From JBEVJC01 sp040510375 (GTDB taxonomy: Bacteria > Bacteroidota > Bacteroidia > Chitinophagales > Chitinophagaceae), in contig JBEVJC010000025.1 in the NCBI GenBank assembly GCA_040510375.1, positions 124,001 through 188,000 on the forward strand: 64,000 bases of DNA, read 5' to 3'. The number at the start of each line of letters is the position of its first letter. Position 1 is the stretch's first letter. Position numbers and translations under genes: made by a program. Positions 16,725 through 26,060 of this stretch are shown piece by piece. The notes below the pieces were generated by a model. That model saw only the letters and a list, made by a program, of their open reading frames with translations. It searched no databases and was not told the DNA's origin.

Positions 16725-16732
16725 TACCTTTG
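16725..16732 (+). promoter_or_regulatory. -7 element TACCTTTG upstream of the RND efflux operon
   Basis: It matches TAnnTTTG. The -33 position reads TTT instead of TTG. A start near 16738 gives a leader of about 93 bases before the TolC gene. Confidence 0.4.
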
Positions 16733-16830
16733 CGTAAGAATTTTTTACAAAGCCCCAACTAATATCCGCCTACTCTGTTATTACCCCTGAATTAACGACT
16801 GCCAGCCATTACCATCCTGAACAGGTCTTT

Positions 16831-18180
16831 ATGCTTATAGATATATACCCGATCATCAGCAGACGTTATCGTTCTGCCCTTTTTATTTTTGTTCTTTTTA
16901 TCAGTCCGCTTGCGTTGCTTGCGCAGGAACGGGATAGTGTTCTCGTGAACCCCACGCTCGATAAAGTGCTGCAATACGCACTGGATCGACAGCCTGTGGT
17001 GCAGCAATCATTGATCGACGTGCAGATCACGGATCAGCAGATCAGGAGCAGGCTTGCCGACTGGTATCCACAGATCAGTTTCAACTATGTGTTCCAGCGT
17101 AACTTCCAGGTGCCGACCAATATCATTGGTGGCCAGCCCATACAACTGGGTGTGGCAAACACTTCGGGACTGCAGTTTCTCGGTACCCAGAATATCTTCA
17201 ACCGCGATCTCCTGTTTGCCAGCCGCACAAAAGGAAATGTCCAGCTCCAGGCAAAACAACAGGTGGTGAATACCAAGATCGATGTAGTGGCCAATGTTTC
17301 AAAAGCCTTCTACGATGTATTGGCCACCCAGGAACAGATCAATGTTTCCATCGCCAATATCACACGCCTTGAAAGAAGCCTGAAAGATGCCACCTCGCAA
17401 TATAATGCGGGACTGGTTGACAAAACCGATTACAAACGCGCCATGATCCTGCTGAACAATGCGCGTGCCGCACTGAAAGCAAACCAGCAGGCGGTTATAG
17501 CAAAAACAGCGTTTCTCAAATCAATTATCAATTACCCCGTTACCCAGAACCTTGATATCAGTTATGATACAGCAAGCCTCGAAGCGGATATTCCGGTAGA
17601 TACATTACAGGGCATTGATGTAACCAGGCGTATTGAATTCCAGATCCTGGAAACCCAACGGAAATTACAGGAAGCCAACGTGCGTTATAACAAATGGAGC
17701 TACCTGCCCACCCTGAATGCAAATGGTGGCTACTTCCGCAATTTCCTTGACGACCGGTTTTCCAAACTTTATGACCGGGCCTTCCCGCAATCATTCGCTG
17801 GTTTAACATTTGCCATTCCGATTTTCCAGGGGGGTAAAAGGAAGTACGACCTGAATGTGGCGAAACTGCAATTGAAACGGACCGACCTCGATATTATAAA
17901 CCTGAAGAATGAAATTAATTCAGAGTATTACAATGCACTGGCAGCCTATAAATCAAGCCTGGCCAATTACCTGGCGGTGAAAGAGAATGTGGTCCTCGCC
18001 CAGGAGGTTTATGATGTGATCACTTTACAGTATCGTTCAGGAATCAGGACCTATCTCGATGTGGTGATCGCCGAGGCCGAACTGCGGACCTCACAGATCA
18101 CTTATTACAATGCACTGTATGATGTACTCAGCAGCAAGATCGATGTACAACGCAGTTTAGGGAATATCACACCGCAGTAA
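16831..18180 (+). CDS. TolC-family outer-membrane efflux channel
   Basis: First gene of a three-gene RND efflux operon. The 449 residues have a signal peptide (to about residue 31, ALLAQ) and two tandem OEP repeats of long coiled helices and short strands. Repeat 1 includes LQYALDRQPVVQQSLIDVQITDQQIRSRL in pieces; repeat 2 includes FAIPIFQGGKRKYDLNVAKLQL. The closing RSGIRTYLDVVIAEAELRTSQ is a family hallmark. The protein trimer forms the outer-membrane duct and periplasmic tunnel. The gene ends 42 bases before the adaptor gene. Substrate of the pump is unknown. Confidence 0.93.
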   Translation: MLIDIYPIISRRYRSALFIFVLFISPLALLAQERDSVLVNPTLDKVLQYALDRQPVVQQSLIDVQITDQQIRSRLADWYPQISFNYVFQRNFQVPTNIIGGQPIQLGVANTSGLQFLGTQNIFNRDLLFASRTKGNVQLQAKQQVVNTKIDVVANVSKAFYDVLATQEQINVSIANITRLERSLKDATSQYNAGLVDKTDYKRAMILLNNARAALKANQQAVIAKTAFLKSIINYPVTQNLDISYDTASLEADIPVDTLQGIDVTRRIEFQILETQRKLQEANVRYNKWSYLPTLNANGGYFRNFLDDRFSKLYDRAFPQSFAGLTFAIPIFQGGKRKYDLNVAKLQLKRTDLDIINLKNEINSEYYNALAAYKSSLANYLAVKENVVLAQEVYDVITLQYRSGIRTYLDVVIAEAELRTSQITYYNALYDVLSSKIDVQRSLGNITPQ

Positions 18181-18222
18181 GCGGTGGTATCAAATATTTT
18201 TTTGGATCATTAATACACCAAC

Positions 18223-19362
18223 ATGTTATTCAAGTCAGTTAAATCTTTCCTGGTGCCGGTTTCTACCGTGCTTGTATTTGCCGCCTGCGGTAATAAAGAC
18301 AAAGCGCAACAACAGGGCCCGCCACCTGCTGTTCCTGTTACAGAAGCAGTAGTCACGTCTACCGATGCTACTTACTTTGATGAATACCCGGGCACTGTTG
18401 TGGCACTGAACCAGTCGGAGATCCGCCCCCAGGTTACAGGTTATATAACCGGTATCTACTTCAAGGATGGACAGAAAGTAGTGAAGGGACAAAAATTATA
18501 TTCGATCGATGCACAGTTGTATTCAGCGAATTACCAGCAGGCACTTGCCAATATTGCATTGCAGGAAACCAATCTGCTGAAAGCACAGAAAGATGCAGAC
18601 CGTTACCACCAGCTGGATGAACAGGATGCTATCGCCAAACAACAGGTCGACTATGCCGATGCTGCTCTTGAAGCTGCCAAAAAACAGGTGGCTGCCTCGC
18701 AGGCCGCTGCCAATGCGGTTCGCGCCAATGTTAGTTTTGCTACCATCTATGCACCATTCACCGGCACCATCGGTATTTCACTTGTACGTACCGGGACTTC
18801 CGTAGTGGCCGGACAAACAGTACTCAACACCGTATCGACCGACAATCCCATTGCAGTTGATTTTTCAGTCGACCAGAAAGAGATATACCGGTTCACCCAG
18901 CTGGAACAGGCACCGAAACAGAAAAACGATTCCACATTCAGTCTCAAGTTTGGAAAAGATGTCTATCCTTTTTTCGGGACAGTTGCATTTGTTGACCGCG
19001 CTGTTGATCCGCAAACCGGTTCCATCAAAACTCGGCTTAGTTTTCCCAATGATAAAAACCTGCTGAAAGCGGGAATGTCTGCCACCGTTCGTGTTCTTAA
19101 TACCGCAAGCACAGCATCCGTGATCATTCCATATAAATCGGTAAGCGAACAGCTGGGAGAATTTTTTGTGTATGTGATCGGTGACAGCAGTAAGGTTTCA
19201 CAACGGAAGATCCAGCTGGGCACACAGATCGGCAGTAACGTGATTGTAAAAGAAGGCCTGACACCTGGAGAAAAAATTGTTGTCCAGGGCCAGCAGAACC
19301 TTCGCGAAGGGGTAGTGGTTACTGCAACACCACCGCCTGCGGCTGCACCTGAAAAAAAATAA
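18223..19362 (+). CDS. RND efflux periplasmic adaptor (AcrA/MFP family), lipoprotein
   Basis: The 379-residue membrane-fusion protein links the RND pump to the TolC channel. The signal ends with lipobox VFAAC, so it is anchored to the inner membrane by a lipid, as in AcrA. Barrel-sandwich (lipoyl) halves are seen at SEIRPQVTGYITGIYFKDGQKVVKGQKL and ANVSFATIYAPFTGTIGISLV in pieces, flanking a helical hairpin (about 95-160). Beta-barrel and membrane-proximal domains follow (NLLKAGMSATVRV, GLTPGEKIVVQGQQNLREGV). It is preceded by the channel gene and followed 46 bases later by the pump. Confident family; regulator not nearby. Confidence 0.95.
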   Translation: MLFKSVKSFLVPVSTVLVFAACGNKDKAQQQGPPPAVPVTEAVVTSTDATYFDEYPGTVVALNQSEIRPQVTGYITGIYFKDGQKVVKGQKLYSIDAQLYSANYQQALANIALQETNLLKAQKDADRYHQLDEQDAIAKQQVDYADAALEAAKKQVAASQAAANAVRANVSFATIYAPFTGTIGISLVRTGTSVVAGQTVLNTVSTDNPIAVDFSVDQKEIYRFTQLEQAPKQKNDSTFSLKFGKDVYPFFGTVAFVDRAVDPQTGSIKTRLSFPNDKNLLKAGMSATVRVLNTASTASVIIPYKSVSEQLGEFFVYVIGDSSKVSQRKIQLGTQIGSNVIVKEGLTPGEKIVVQGQQNLREGVVVTATPPPAAAPEKK

Positions 19363-19408
19363 TGAGTCGTTACCAGATGAACTCTTTCAAAAAGCTTAGA
19401 TATAAAAA

Positions 19409-22400
19409 ATGATAGCAGATACTTTTATAAAACGCCCCGTTACCGCCATCGTGATCTCCATCGTGCTGGTGCTGGTGGGCTTCATATCATTAAGGAACCT
19501 TCCCATTGCACAATACCCGGAGATTTCACCGCCCACCGTTTCGGTGACCGGGATCTTTACCGGTGCCGACGCACAGACCGTTGAACAAACCACCACCACG
19601 GCTATTGAAACGCAGATCAATGGTACACCGGGAATGACCTACATGAGCAGCAACAGTACCAGCTCGGGTCAAAGCAGTATCACGGTCAACTTTGAAGTGG
19701 GAACCAATATCGATATCGCCACACTCGATGTTCAGAACCGGGTGAGCGTTGCGGAACCGAGCCTGCCCGATGCAGTGAAACGTCTCGGTCTTACCGTTCG
19801 TAAACGGAACCCGAGTATCATGATGGCACTTGCCTTCTATTCACCAAAAGGCAGCCATGATCCTACATTTATCGGGAACTACGTTAACCTTTATGTGAAA
19901 GATGCCCTACTGCGTGTAAAAGGTGTGGGTGATATCTTTTCCCGTGCGGATGATTTCAGTATGCGGATCTGGCTCAACCCTGAAAAACTGGCGGCCCTGG
20001 GTATTACTCCCGGTGAAGTAAATGCTGCACTCCAGGAACAGAATCTGCAGGTAGCTGCAGGTACCGTTGGTGGTAATCCACAACCCGGTCAACAGGCCTT
20101 TGAGTATAGTATATTAACGAACAGCCGGATCAATACAAAGGAACAATTTGAAGACATCATTGTGCGCACGCGCCCAACAGACGGTAACATTGTTTATCTC
20201 CGCGATGTGGCAAGGGTGGAACTGGGTAAGTTCGATTATACAGCCAATGCATTTGTAAACGGTCAACCCGGTGCATTTGTTCTCCTTTACCTGGCACCTG
20301 GTGCCAATGCATTGGATACCTACGAAGGTGTGCAGAAAGCACTCGCAGAAATGCGGAAGACCTTTCCCCGTGATATAGATTTCCTGGTGCCGCTTGAAAC
20401 TGCAACAGTGGTGGAGGTATCCATTGATGAAGTGGTTCACACCCTGGTGGAAGCATTGATCCTGGTAGTAGTGGTGGTATTCCTGTTCCTCCAGAACTGG
20501 CGCGCAACGCTGATTCCGGTGCTTGCAATCCCGGTTTCACTTATCGGGACCTTTATCTTTTTCGGTCCGCTTGGTTTTACCATCAATACACTTACCCTCT
20601 TCGCATTTGTACTCGCTATCGGGATAGTTGTGGATGATGCCATCGTAGTGGTGGAAGCAGTGCAACACAATATTGACCATGAAAAGATGACGCCCAGACA
20701 GGCTACCATCAAGGCCATGAAAGATATCTCCGGACCGGTTATCGCCATTGCCCTGATCCTGGCAGCGGTGTTTGTACCTGTTGGTTTTATTCCGGGAATT
20801 GTGGGGCGATTGTACCAGCAGTTTGCGATAACCATCGCGGTATCGGTTCTGATCTCTGCGTTTGTAGCCCTTTCATTAACACCTGCACTCTGTATGCTGA
20901 TGCTCCGTCCTTCAAAAGAAGAAGGGGCAAAGAAAAACCTGCTGGAGAAATTCTTTGCATGGTTCAATAAAGGGTTTAATAAAATGACTCTTGGTTATAC
21001 CCGTGGTGTTGGTGCATGGATCAGGCGTACACCGTTTGTACTTGCAGGTATGGTGATCCTGTTCGGGGTATTGTTCCTGCTGTTCCGCGCCAAACCTTCA
21101 GGGTTTATTCCAACGGAAGATGAAGGTCGTGTACTGGTAACGTATGAAATGCCGGAAGCAACATCCACCACCAGGAGTGTTGCCATGCTTAAGGAGATCA
21201 TGAAACGGGTGCAGGCAATGCCGGAGGTAAATGTGGTGGGAGGTCTGGCCGGACTGAACATTATCAGCTTTTCCAATAAGTCGAATGTGGGGACTATGTT
21301 TGTTGCCCTGAAACCTTGGGACCAACGTAAAGGCAAGGAACATACTTCAGCCGAAGTGATCAATAAGATCCGTACGGTAACAGCTGATATCAAGGAGGCC
21401 CGTATTATCCCGATCGCGCCACCGGCCATTCCGGGTCTTGGTGCTGCAGCGGGTTTCACTTTCGAATTACAACAGACCGGTAGTACCGATGATATAAAAC
21501 AATTTGAAAAGGTGGCGCAGGATTTCCTGGCCAAAGTAAACCAGCGCCCGGAAATTGGCCAGGCTTATACATTCTTTAACGCACGTACACCCAGTTACCA
21601 GGTTGATGTTGACCGCGAACAGGCGAAGAAACTGGGAGTGTCTGTTTCTGAAGTTTATGGAACGATGTCAACGTACCTTGGTAGCAGTTATGTAAATGAT
21701 TTTAACCTTTACGGAAGGAACTTCAGGGTTGTATCGCAGGCCGACAGCAGTTTCAGGGGCGATCTTCGAAACCTGGATAAATTTTATGTTCGGAACAGTG
21801 TTGGTGGTATGGTTCCGCTTGGATCACTGATCACTACCAAACTAATTGAAGCGCCAGCTGTTATTTCTCATTATAACGTTTATCGTTCGGTAGAAATAAA
21901 TGGTACTCCGAAGCCGGGTTATAGTAGTGGACAAGCCATTACTGCGCTACGTGAGGTAGCTGCAACATTACCCGCAGGTTACGGATATGAATTTTCCGGT
22001 CTTAGCCGCGAGGAAGTAAAGGCAGGCGGACAACAGGCCACGATTTTTGCGATCTCACTGGTGTTCGTATTCCTGTTCCTTGCAGCCCTGTATGAAAGCT
22101 GGTCGATCCCGTTCTCCGTATTATTTGCGGTACCAATCGGAGCCTTTGGTTCCATTCTTACCCTGACCCTGTTGCCGCAGCTCAGCAATAACGTATACGC
22201 GCAGATTGGTCTGATCACCCTTATCGGGCTTGCGGCCAAGAACGCTATCCTGATCGTTGAGTTCGCCAAGGAGCGGGTAGACCGCGGCATCGATGTGGTG
22301 CATGCCACCCTGCAGGCGGTACGGCTCCGGCTTCGACCGATCGTTATGACCTCACTGGCATTTATCCTGGGTGTGGTTCCGCTGATGCTGGCCACCGGTG

Positions 22401-22603
22401 CAGCAGCTGAAAGCCGCAAGACCATCGGATGGACCGTTTTTGGTGGTATGATTGCAGCAACAACACTTGCCATTTTTGTGGTACCGGTATTGTTTGCCCT
22501 GATCACCAAGATGGCTCATGGTAAAAACCTGGAGAAAATGAAAGAAGAAAGGGAAAAAACAGAAGAAGTTGATAAAAATATTATCGATCATCGGTTGGGA
22601 TAA
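19409..22603 (+). CDS. RND multidrug efflux permease, AcrB/HAE1 family
   Basis: Proton-driven inner-membrane transporter of 1064 residues, full length for the family. It begins MIADTFIKRPVTAIVISIVLV, the usual first membrane helix. Twelve membrane segments are split by two large periplasmic loops (about 30-335 and 560-870). The proton-relay aspartates appear in GIVVDDAIVVVEAV of helix 4. A conserved Lys in the helix 10 region is seen in GLAAKNAILIVEFAKE. The porter-domain motif GVGDIFSRAD and the docking segment are present. Together with the adaptor and TolC genes it forms a complete tripartite pump; no TetR-type repressor lies beside the operon. Confidence 0.96.
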   Translation: MIADTFIKRPVTAIVISIVLVLVGFISLRNLPIAQYPEISPPTVSVTGIFTGADAQTVEQTTTTAIETQINGTPGMTYMSSNSTSSGQSSITVNFEVGTNIDIATLDVQNRVSVAEPSLPDAVKRLGLTVRKRNPSIMMALAFYSPKGSHDPTFIGNYVNLYVKDALLRVKGVGDIFSRADDFSMRIWLNPEKLAALGITPGEVNAALQEQNLQVAAGTVGGNPQPGQQAFEYSILTNSRINTKEQFEDIIVRTRPTDGNIVYLRDVARVELGKFDYTANAFVNGQPGAFVLLYLAPGANALDTYEGVQKALAEMRKTFPRDIDFLVPLETATVVEVSIDEVVHTLVEALILVVVVVFLFLQNWRATLIPVLAIPVSLIGTFIFFGPLGFTINTLTLFAFVLAIGIVVDDAIVVVEAVQHNIDHEKMTPRQATIKAMKDISGPVIAIALILAAVFVPVGFIPGIVGRLYQQFAITIAVSVLISAFVALSLTPALCMLMLRPSKEEGAKKNLLEKFFAWFNKGFNKMTLGYTRGVGAWIRRTPFVLAGMVILFGVLFLLFRAKPSGFIPTEDEGRVLVTYEMPEATSTTRSVAMLKEIMKRVQAMPEVNVVGGLAGLNIISFSNKSNVGTMFVALKPWDQRKGKEHTSAEVINKIRTVTADIKEARIIPIAPPAIPGLGAAAGFTFELQQTGSTDDIKQFEKVAQDFLAKVNQRPEIGQAYTFFNARTPSYQVDVDREQAKKLGVSVSEVYGTMSTYLGSSYVNDFNLYGRNFRVVSQADSSFRGDLRNLDKFYVRNSVGGMVPLGSLITTKLIEAPAVISHYNVYRSVEINGTPKPGYSSGQAITALREVAATLPAGYGYEFSGLSREEVKAGGQQATIFAISLVFVFLFLAALYESWSIPFSVLFAVPIGAFGSILTLTLLPQLSNNVYAQIGLITLIGLAAKNAILIVEFAKERVDRGIDVVHATLQAVRLRLRPIVMTSLAFILGVVPLMLATGAAAESRKTIGWTVFGGMIAATTLAIFVVPVLFALITKMAHGKNLEKMKEEREKTEEVDKNIIDHRLG

Positions 22604-22632
22604 ACGTTGATGGGCAGCTCCCCGGTTTCACT

Positions 22633-22640
22633 TATTTTTG
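22633..22640 (+). promoter_or_regulatory. -7 element TATTTTTG before trxB
   Basis: It matches TAnnTTTG 22 bases before the start codon. A TTG at 22607-22609 is 23 bases upstream, somewhat too far. It would begin a long transcript running through lpxK, rnr and the polyprenyl synthase gene. Confidence 0.4.
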
Positions 22641-22662
22641 CCGATTAAAATCTACGACCAGA

Positions 22663-23613
22663 ATGACATCGACCGTAACAAACGAAAAAGTTTCCTTGCT
22701 GATTATCGGTAGTGGTCCCGCGGGGTACACTGCCGCCATCTATGCTTCAAGAGCGAATCTCAGGCCTGTCCTTTACCAGGGCATCCAGCCAGGCGGCCAG
22801 CTGACTATTACCACGGAAGTGGAGAACTATCCGGGTTATGCGGACGGGATCCAGGGTCCGGAAATGATGGTCCATTTTGAGAAGCAGGCGGTCAGGATGG
22901 GAGCAGATGTACGGTTCGGACTTGCTACCAAAGTCGATTTCAGCAGCAGGCCTTTTAAGGTGGAGATTGATGAGGAAAAATGGATCGAGGCCGATGCCGT
23001 GATCATTTCCACAGGCGCCAGTGCAAAATGGCTGGGTCTTGAAAGTGAACAACGCCTCAACGGTTTTGGGGTAAGTGCCTGTGCTGTCTGCGACGGATTC
23101 TTTTTCCGTAACAAGGAAGTGGCCATTGTTGGAGCAGGGGATACCGCTGCTGAAGAAGCATTATATCTTTCCAAACTTACCAGCACCGTTCATATGTTTA
23201 TCCGTAAACATGAAATGAAGGCGAGTAAAGTTATGCAGGACCGGGTACTCAGTACTCCCAATATCAAGGTATACTGGAACACCGAGACCGATGAGATCAT
23301 GGGTGAAAAAAATGTGAACTCAGTCCGTATTAAAAATAATATCACCGGCGAGAAATCGGAAATCCCGATCCACGGATTTTTTGTAGCTATTGGTCACCAT
23401 CCCAATTCAGATATATTCAGGGATTACCTGACTACGGATGACGCAGGTTATATCCAGACTATTCCAGGCACATCGAAAACAAATATCGAAGGGGTTTTTG
23501 CAGCAGGTGATGTACAGGATAAAATCTATCGCCAGGCTGTAACAGCAGCTGGCAGTGGATGTATGGCTGCGCTGGATGCAGAGCGTTACCTGAGTGAACA
23601 AGGTTTGCACTAA
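22663..23613 (+). CDS. trxB: Thioredoxin-disulfide reductase
   Basis: The 316-residue flavoenzyme transfers electrons from NADPH through FAD to thioredoxin in the cytoplasm. The FAD-binding motif GSGPAGYTAAIYA lies near residues 17-29. The redox disulfide is C140 and C143 (ACAVCDGFF). The NADPH motif is GAGDTAAEEALYLSKL. The second FAD contact is GVFAAGDVQDKIYRQAVTAAGSG. Length and motif order match the low-molecular-weight type. It heads a run of eight same-strand genes; folB begins 9 bases after its stop. Confidence 0.96.
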   Translation: MTSTVTNEKVSLLIIGSGPAGYTAAIYASRANLRPVLYQGIQPGGQLTITTEVENYPGYADGIQGPEMMVHFEKQAVRMGADVRFGLATKVDFSSRPFKVEIDEEKWIEADAVIISTGASAKWLGLESEQRLNGFGVSACAVCDGFFFRNKEVAIVGAGDTAAEEALYLSKLTSTVHMFIRKHEMKASKVMQDRVLSTPNIKVYWNTETDEIMGEKNVNSVRIKNNITGEKSEIPIHGFFVAIGHHPNSDIFRDYLTTDDAGYIQTIPGTSKTNIEGVFAAGDVQDKIYRQAVTAAGSGCMAALDAERYLSEQGLH

Positions 23614-23622
23614 AATAATATC

Positions 23623-23985
23623 ATGGCTGATCAACTGACCATTTCACTGAAAAATGTGCGGTTCCGCGCGTTCCACGGACTTTACCCGGAAGAAAGACAG
23701 AAGGGAAATGACTTTGTGGTAAATATGACAGCAAGATATGCAGCACCGGATGGTCCGGTGACTGCGATCAGTGAAACGGTTGACTACTCTTCACTGTTTA
23801 ATATTATCAATACTATCATGCAGGAACCGGTTGACCTGCTGGAAACCCTGGTGCAATCCATTTCAGTGGAAGCACACCGCCGGTTTCCCGCTCTCAATGA
23901 GATCACCGTTTCGGTTGAAAAACTTAATCCCCCGATCGACAAATTTGAAGGAAGCGCCGAAGTTACCTTCCAGGCGAGTTATTGA
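23623..23985 (+). CDS. folB: Dihydroneopterin aldolase
   Basis: A 120-residue folate-pathway enzyme that turns dihydroneopterin into 6-hydroxymethyl-dihydropterin and glycolaldehyde. Family hallmarks are RFRAFHGLYPEERQKGNDFVVN, with the substrate-binding Glu in PEER, then VDYSSLFNIINTIM, LLETLVQSIS, and the catalytic Lys in VSVEKLNPPI. Length is standard. It starts 9 bases after trxB and is probably co-transcribed. A larger overlapping frame on the same strand starts inside it but is an artefact of the next gene's open upstream region. Confidence 0.93.
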   Translation: MADQLTISLKNVRFRAFHGLYPEERQKGNDFVVNMTARYAAPDGPVTAISETVDYSSLFNIINTIMQEPVDLLETLVQSISVEAHRRFPALNEITVSVEKLNPPIDKFEGSAEVTFQASY

Positions 23986-24068
23986 ACGGCTCCGCCAGCG
24001 GAAGAACCATCATTTACCCCGCCAGTGGAATAAAAACCTGTCGCGTCAAACAGATACGGAGGACTCCC

Positions 24069-24076
24069 TATATTTG
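24069..24076 (+). promoter_or_regulatory. -7 element TATATTTG before the DUF3822 gene
   Basis: It matches TAnnTTTG and ends 12 bases before the chosen ATG, giving a leader of only about 6 bases if used. It supports the start at 24089 over the longer frame. No -33 TTG is seen. Confidence 0.4.
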
Positions 24077-24088
24077 CAAACATTCCGG

Positions 24089-24907
24089 ATGAAACAAGTG
24101 TTTACGATATCGACCGACCAATTACCCACACAGGAAAACTCCCTTTTGTCGGTCCGGATCGGTGAGCGCCATGTGGGCTTTGCATTGACCGATCTTCAGG
24201 ATGGTTCCCTCCAGCACCTTGCCTGGTTTACGGGTGAAACGGTCAACCTGCCCGAGCTGGATGAATTATACCGTTTGCATCCACAGTTAGCGCTTGGTTA
24301 TGCGCAGGTAAAACTGTGTTATGATCATTCACAAAGCCTGTTGGTCCCGTTTGCATTTGCAAATGAAACTGCCAACCGGCAAATGCTGGAAACGGGATTT
24401 GGTATCACGGAGTCTGACGATGTATTTACCGACAGGATCAGCAGCTGGCAGGTAGATAATACCTATGCCGTGCCCCATGAAATCCATCAGTGGGCCAGCA
24501 GCACCTTCACCGGCGCAAAATATATCCATCATCATACCGTGTCGATCCGAAACTTAACGGCAGTGGAAGAAGAAGGTTATCTGCGGGTTGATTTCAGGTC
24601 GGACGATTTTACCGTTATCATCTGCCGTAACAACGAGTTGAAACTGGCACAGACGTTTCCCTATTCATCCCCTTCAGATGTGATTTATTATTTATTGAAA
24701 TCCTGTAAGGAATTTGAACTTCCATCGGAAAGTACCCGGTTGAGTATTTCAGGACTGGTCGATAAACAATCAATTCTTTACCGGGAATTGTACCAGTATT
24801 TCCTGGGCATTGAATTCCGGTTGCCGTTATGGCCGGCGGCAGCGGGTGAAAGTTATCCGTCCCATTTTTTTACTTCCCTCAATGACCTTGCACGATGCGA
24901 ATCATAG
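24089..24907 (+). CDS. DUF3822 family protein
   Basis: The start MKQVFTISTD gives 272 residues. An alternative start at 23771 would overlap most of folB in another frame and is rejected. The protein has no signal peptide or membrane segment. It resembles the Bacteroidota DUF3822 family, often encoded beside rsmD, as here: the 3' end overlaps rsmD by 13 bases, implying coupled translation. Visible segments include TGAKYIHHHTVSIRNL, DDFTVIICRNNELKLAQTFPY in pieces and DVIYYLLKSCKEF. The strand-turn pattern suggests an actin/ASKHA-like fold, which is only an impression. Function unknown; the neighbourhood hints at translation or ribosome maturation. Confidence 0.82.
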   Translation: MKQVFTISTDQLPTQENSLLSVRIGERHVGFALTDLQDGSLQHLAWFTGETVNLPELDELYRLHPQLALGYAQVKLCYDHSQSLLVPFAFANETANRQMLETGFGITESDDVFTDRISSWQVDNTYAVPHEIHQWASSTFTGAKYIHHHTVSIRNLTAVEEEGYLRVDFRSDDFTVIICRNNELKLAQTFPYSSPSDVIYYLLKSCKEFELPSESTRLSISGLVDKQSILYRELYQYFLGIEFRLPLWPAAAGESYPSHFFTSLNDLARCES

Positions 24908-25440
24908 GCGGTGAACATGGCGGCCGCAAATTCAATCCGCCTTCAAAGATGCCGTACACCAGGCCCACAACGGATATCGCCAAGGAGGGACTGTTCAATG
25001 TTATCCAGCATAAACTCGATATTGAGGGATTAAAAACGCTCGACCTTTTTGGTGGTACCGGCAGCATCAGTTATGAACTGGCATCCAGAGGTGCTACCGA
25101 TCTTACCATCGTGGAGAAAGACGTGGCAATGTATGAGTTCATAAAAAAAACATCGGAGACACTTCGTGTGCCATTGAAGATTGTCCGTTCGGATGTATTC
25201 CGATTCATCCAGAACTGCCATGAACAATTTGATTTCATATTTGCCGGACCTCCTTACGCGCTTACCAATATTGATGACCTGCCCGTGCAGGTGGTGGAAA
25301 AAAACTTATTGAAACCCGGTGGCTGGTTTGTGCTGGAACATACCCCCCGTAATAATTATAAATCATACCCGCTGTTTAGTATGGAAAAGAATTATGGCAC
25401 CACCATCTTTTCCATTTTTATAAATGAACCCAATAGTTGA
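24895..25440 (+). CDS. rsmD: RsmD-type 16S rRNA guanine-N2 methyltransferase
   Basis: A 181-residue Rossmann-fold SAM enzyme expected to methylate G966 of 16S rRNA. It opens MRIIGGEHGGRKF and TRPTTDIAKEGLFNVI, both family hallmarks. SAM motif I is LDLFGGTGSISYELASRGA. Motif IV normally reads DPPY (or NPPY) and contacts the target amino group. Here it reads AGPPYAL, with Gly in place of the acidic residue. The rest of the fold is intact (KPGGWFVLEHTPRNNY). It overlaps the DUF3822 gene by 13 bases. Assignment good; activity deserves a check because of the motif change. Confidence 0.88.
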   Translation: MRIIGGEHGGRKFNPPSKMPYTRPTTDIAKEGLFNVIQHKLDIEGLKTLDLFGGTGSISYELASRGATDLTIVEKDVAMYEFIKKTSETLRVPLKIVRSDVFRFIQNCHEQFDFIFAGPPYALTNIDDLPVQVVEKNLLKPGGWFVLEHTPRNNYKSYPLFSMEKNYGTTIFSIFINEPNS

Positions 25441-25490
25441 CCCTCGCCTTTGGCTTCGCTTTTGCAGGAGTTACCCATATAATGCCAGGC

Positions 25491-26060
25491 ATGAATAAAA
25501 AAGAGATCCGCGAAACCTACCGTAAAAAAAGAAGGGAGCTTTCAGAACAGGAGAGAGTGAAACTGGATGACCTCCTGCTGATCCGTTTCCAGTCGGCCGG
25601 AATCCCCTTCCTCGAATCACTGTTAAGTTACTGGCCCATTGAAGAAAATAATGAACCCGATACACACCTGTTTACCGAATACCTGAAATTCCGGAATCCC
25701 GAATTAAAAGTATGTTACCCCGTTTCTGATTTTGGCGACCGCAGTATGCAGGCGGTGCTGACTGATATTGACACACCGTTTACCAAACATGCTCTGAATA
25801 TTTATGAGCCGCAGGGTAAGGAGATCCTTCCGACCGACCAGGTTGACCTGGTATTTGTTCCCCTGCTTGCCTTTGACAAGGACGGATACCGGGTTGGTTA
25901 TGGCAAGGGCTTTTATGATATCTATTTAACCAGGTGCAGGCCAGATTGTATCAAGGTTGGTTTCAGTTATTTTGAAGCAGTGGACCAGATCGCCGACAGG
26001 CATGAATTTGATGTACCTTTAGACCTGTGTATCACCCCGTTTAACCTGTATGTTTTCTAA
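25491..26060 (+). CDS. 5-formyltetrahydrofolate cyclo-ligase
   Basis: Starting at MNKKEIRETYRKKRREL gives 189 residues, the normal length. An open extension back to 25437 has no family similarity. The enzyme closes 5-formyl-THF to 5,10-methenyl-THF using ATP, salvaging a storage folate. Hallmarks are the basic N-terminal helix (TYRKKRRELSEQER), the SYWPIEENNEPDT substrate loop and the ATP-binding signature GYRVGYGKGFYDIYL. The second folate gene in this run after folB. Its stop overlaps the lpxK start by 11 bases. Confidence 0.93.
   Translation: MNKKEIRETYRKKRRELSEQERVKLDDLLLIRFQSAGIPFLESLLSYWPIEENNEPDTHLFTEYLKFRNPELKVCYPVSDFGDRSMQAVLTDIDTPFTKHALNIYEPQGKEILPTDQVDLVFVPLLAFDKDGYRVGYGKGFYDIYLTRCRPDCIKVGFSYFEAVDQIADRHEFDVPLDLCITPFNLYVF

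Noticed and set aside
20437..21534. Minus-strand frames of 176 and 179 codons inside the RND permease
   Set aside because: Antisense of a long conserved coding region; Ser/Thr/Arg-rich composition reflects codon third positions of the real gene.
23771..24088. Long upstream extension of the DUF3822 frame over folB
   Set aside because: Overlaps folB in another frame and has no family similarity; the -7 element and the conserved start lie at 24069-24089.
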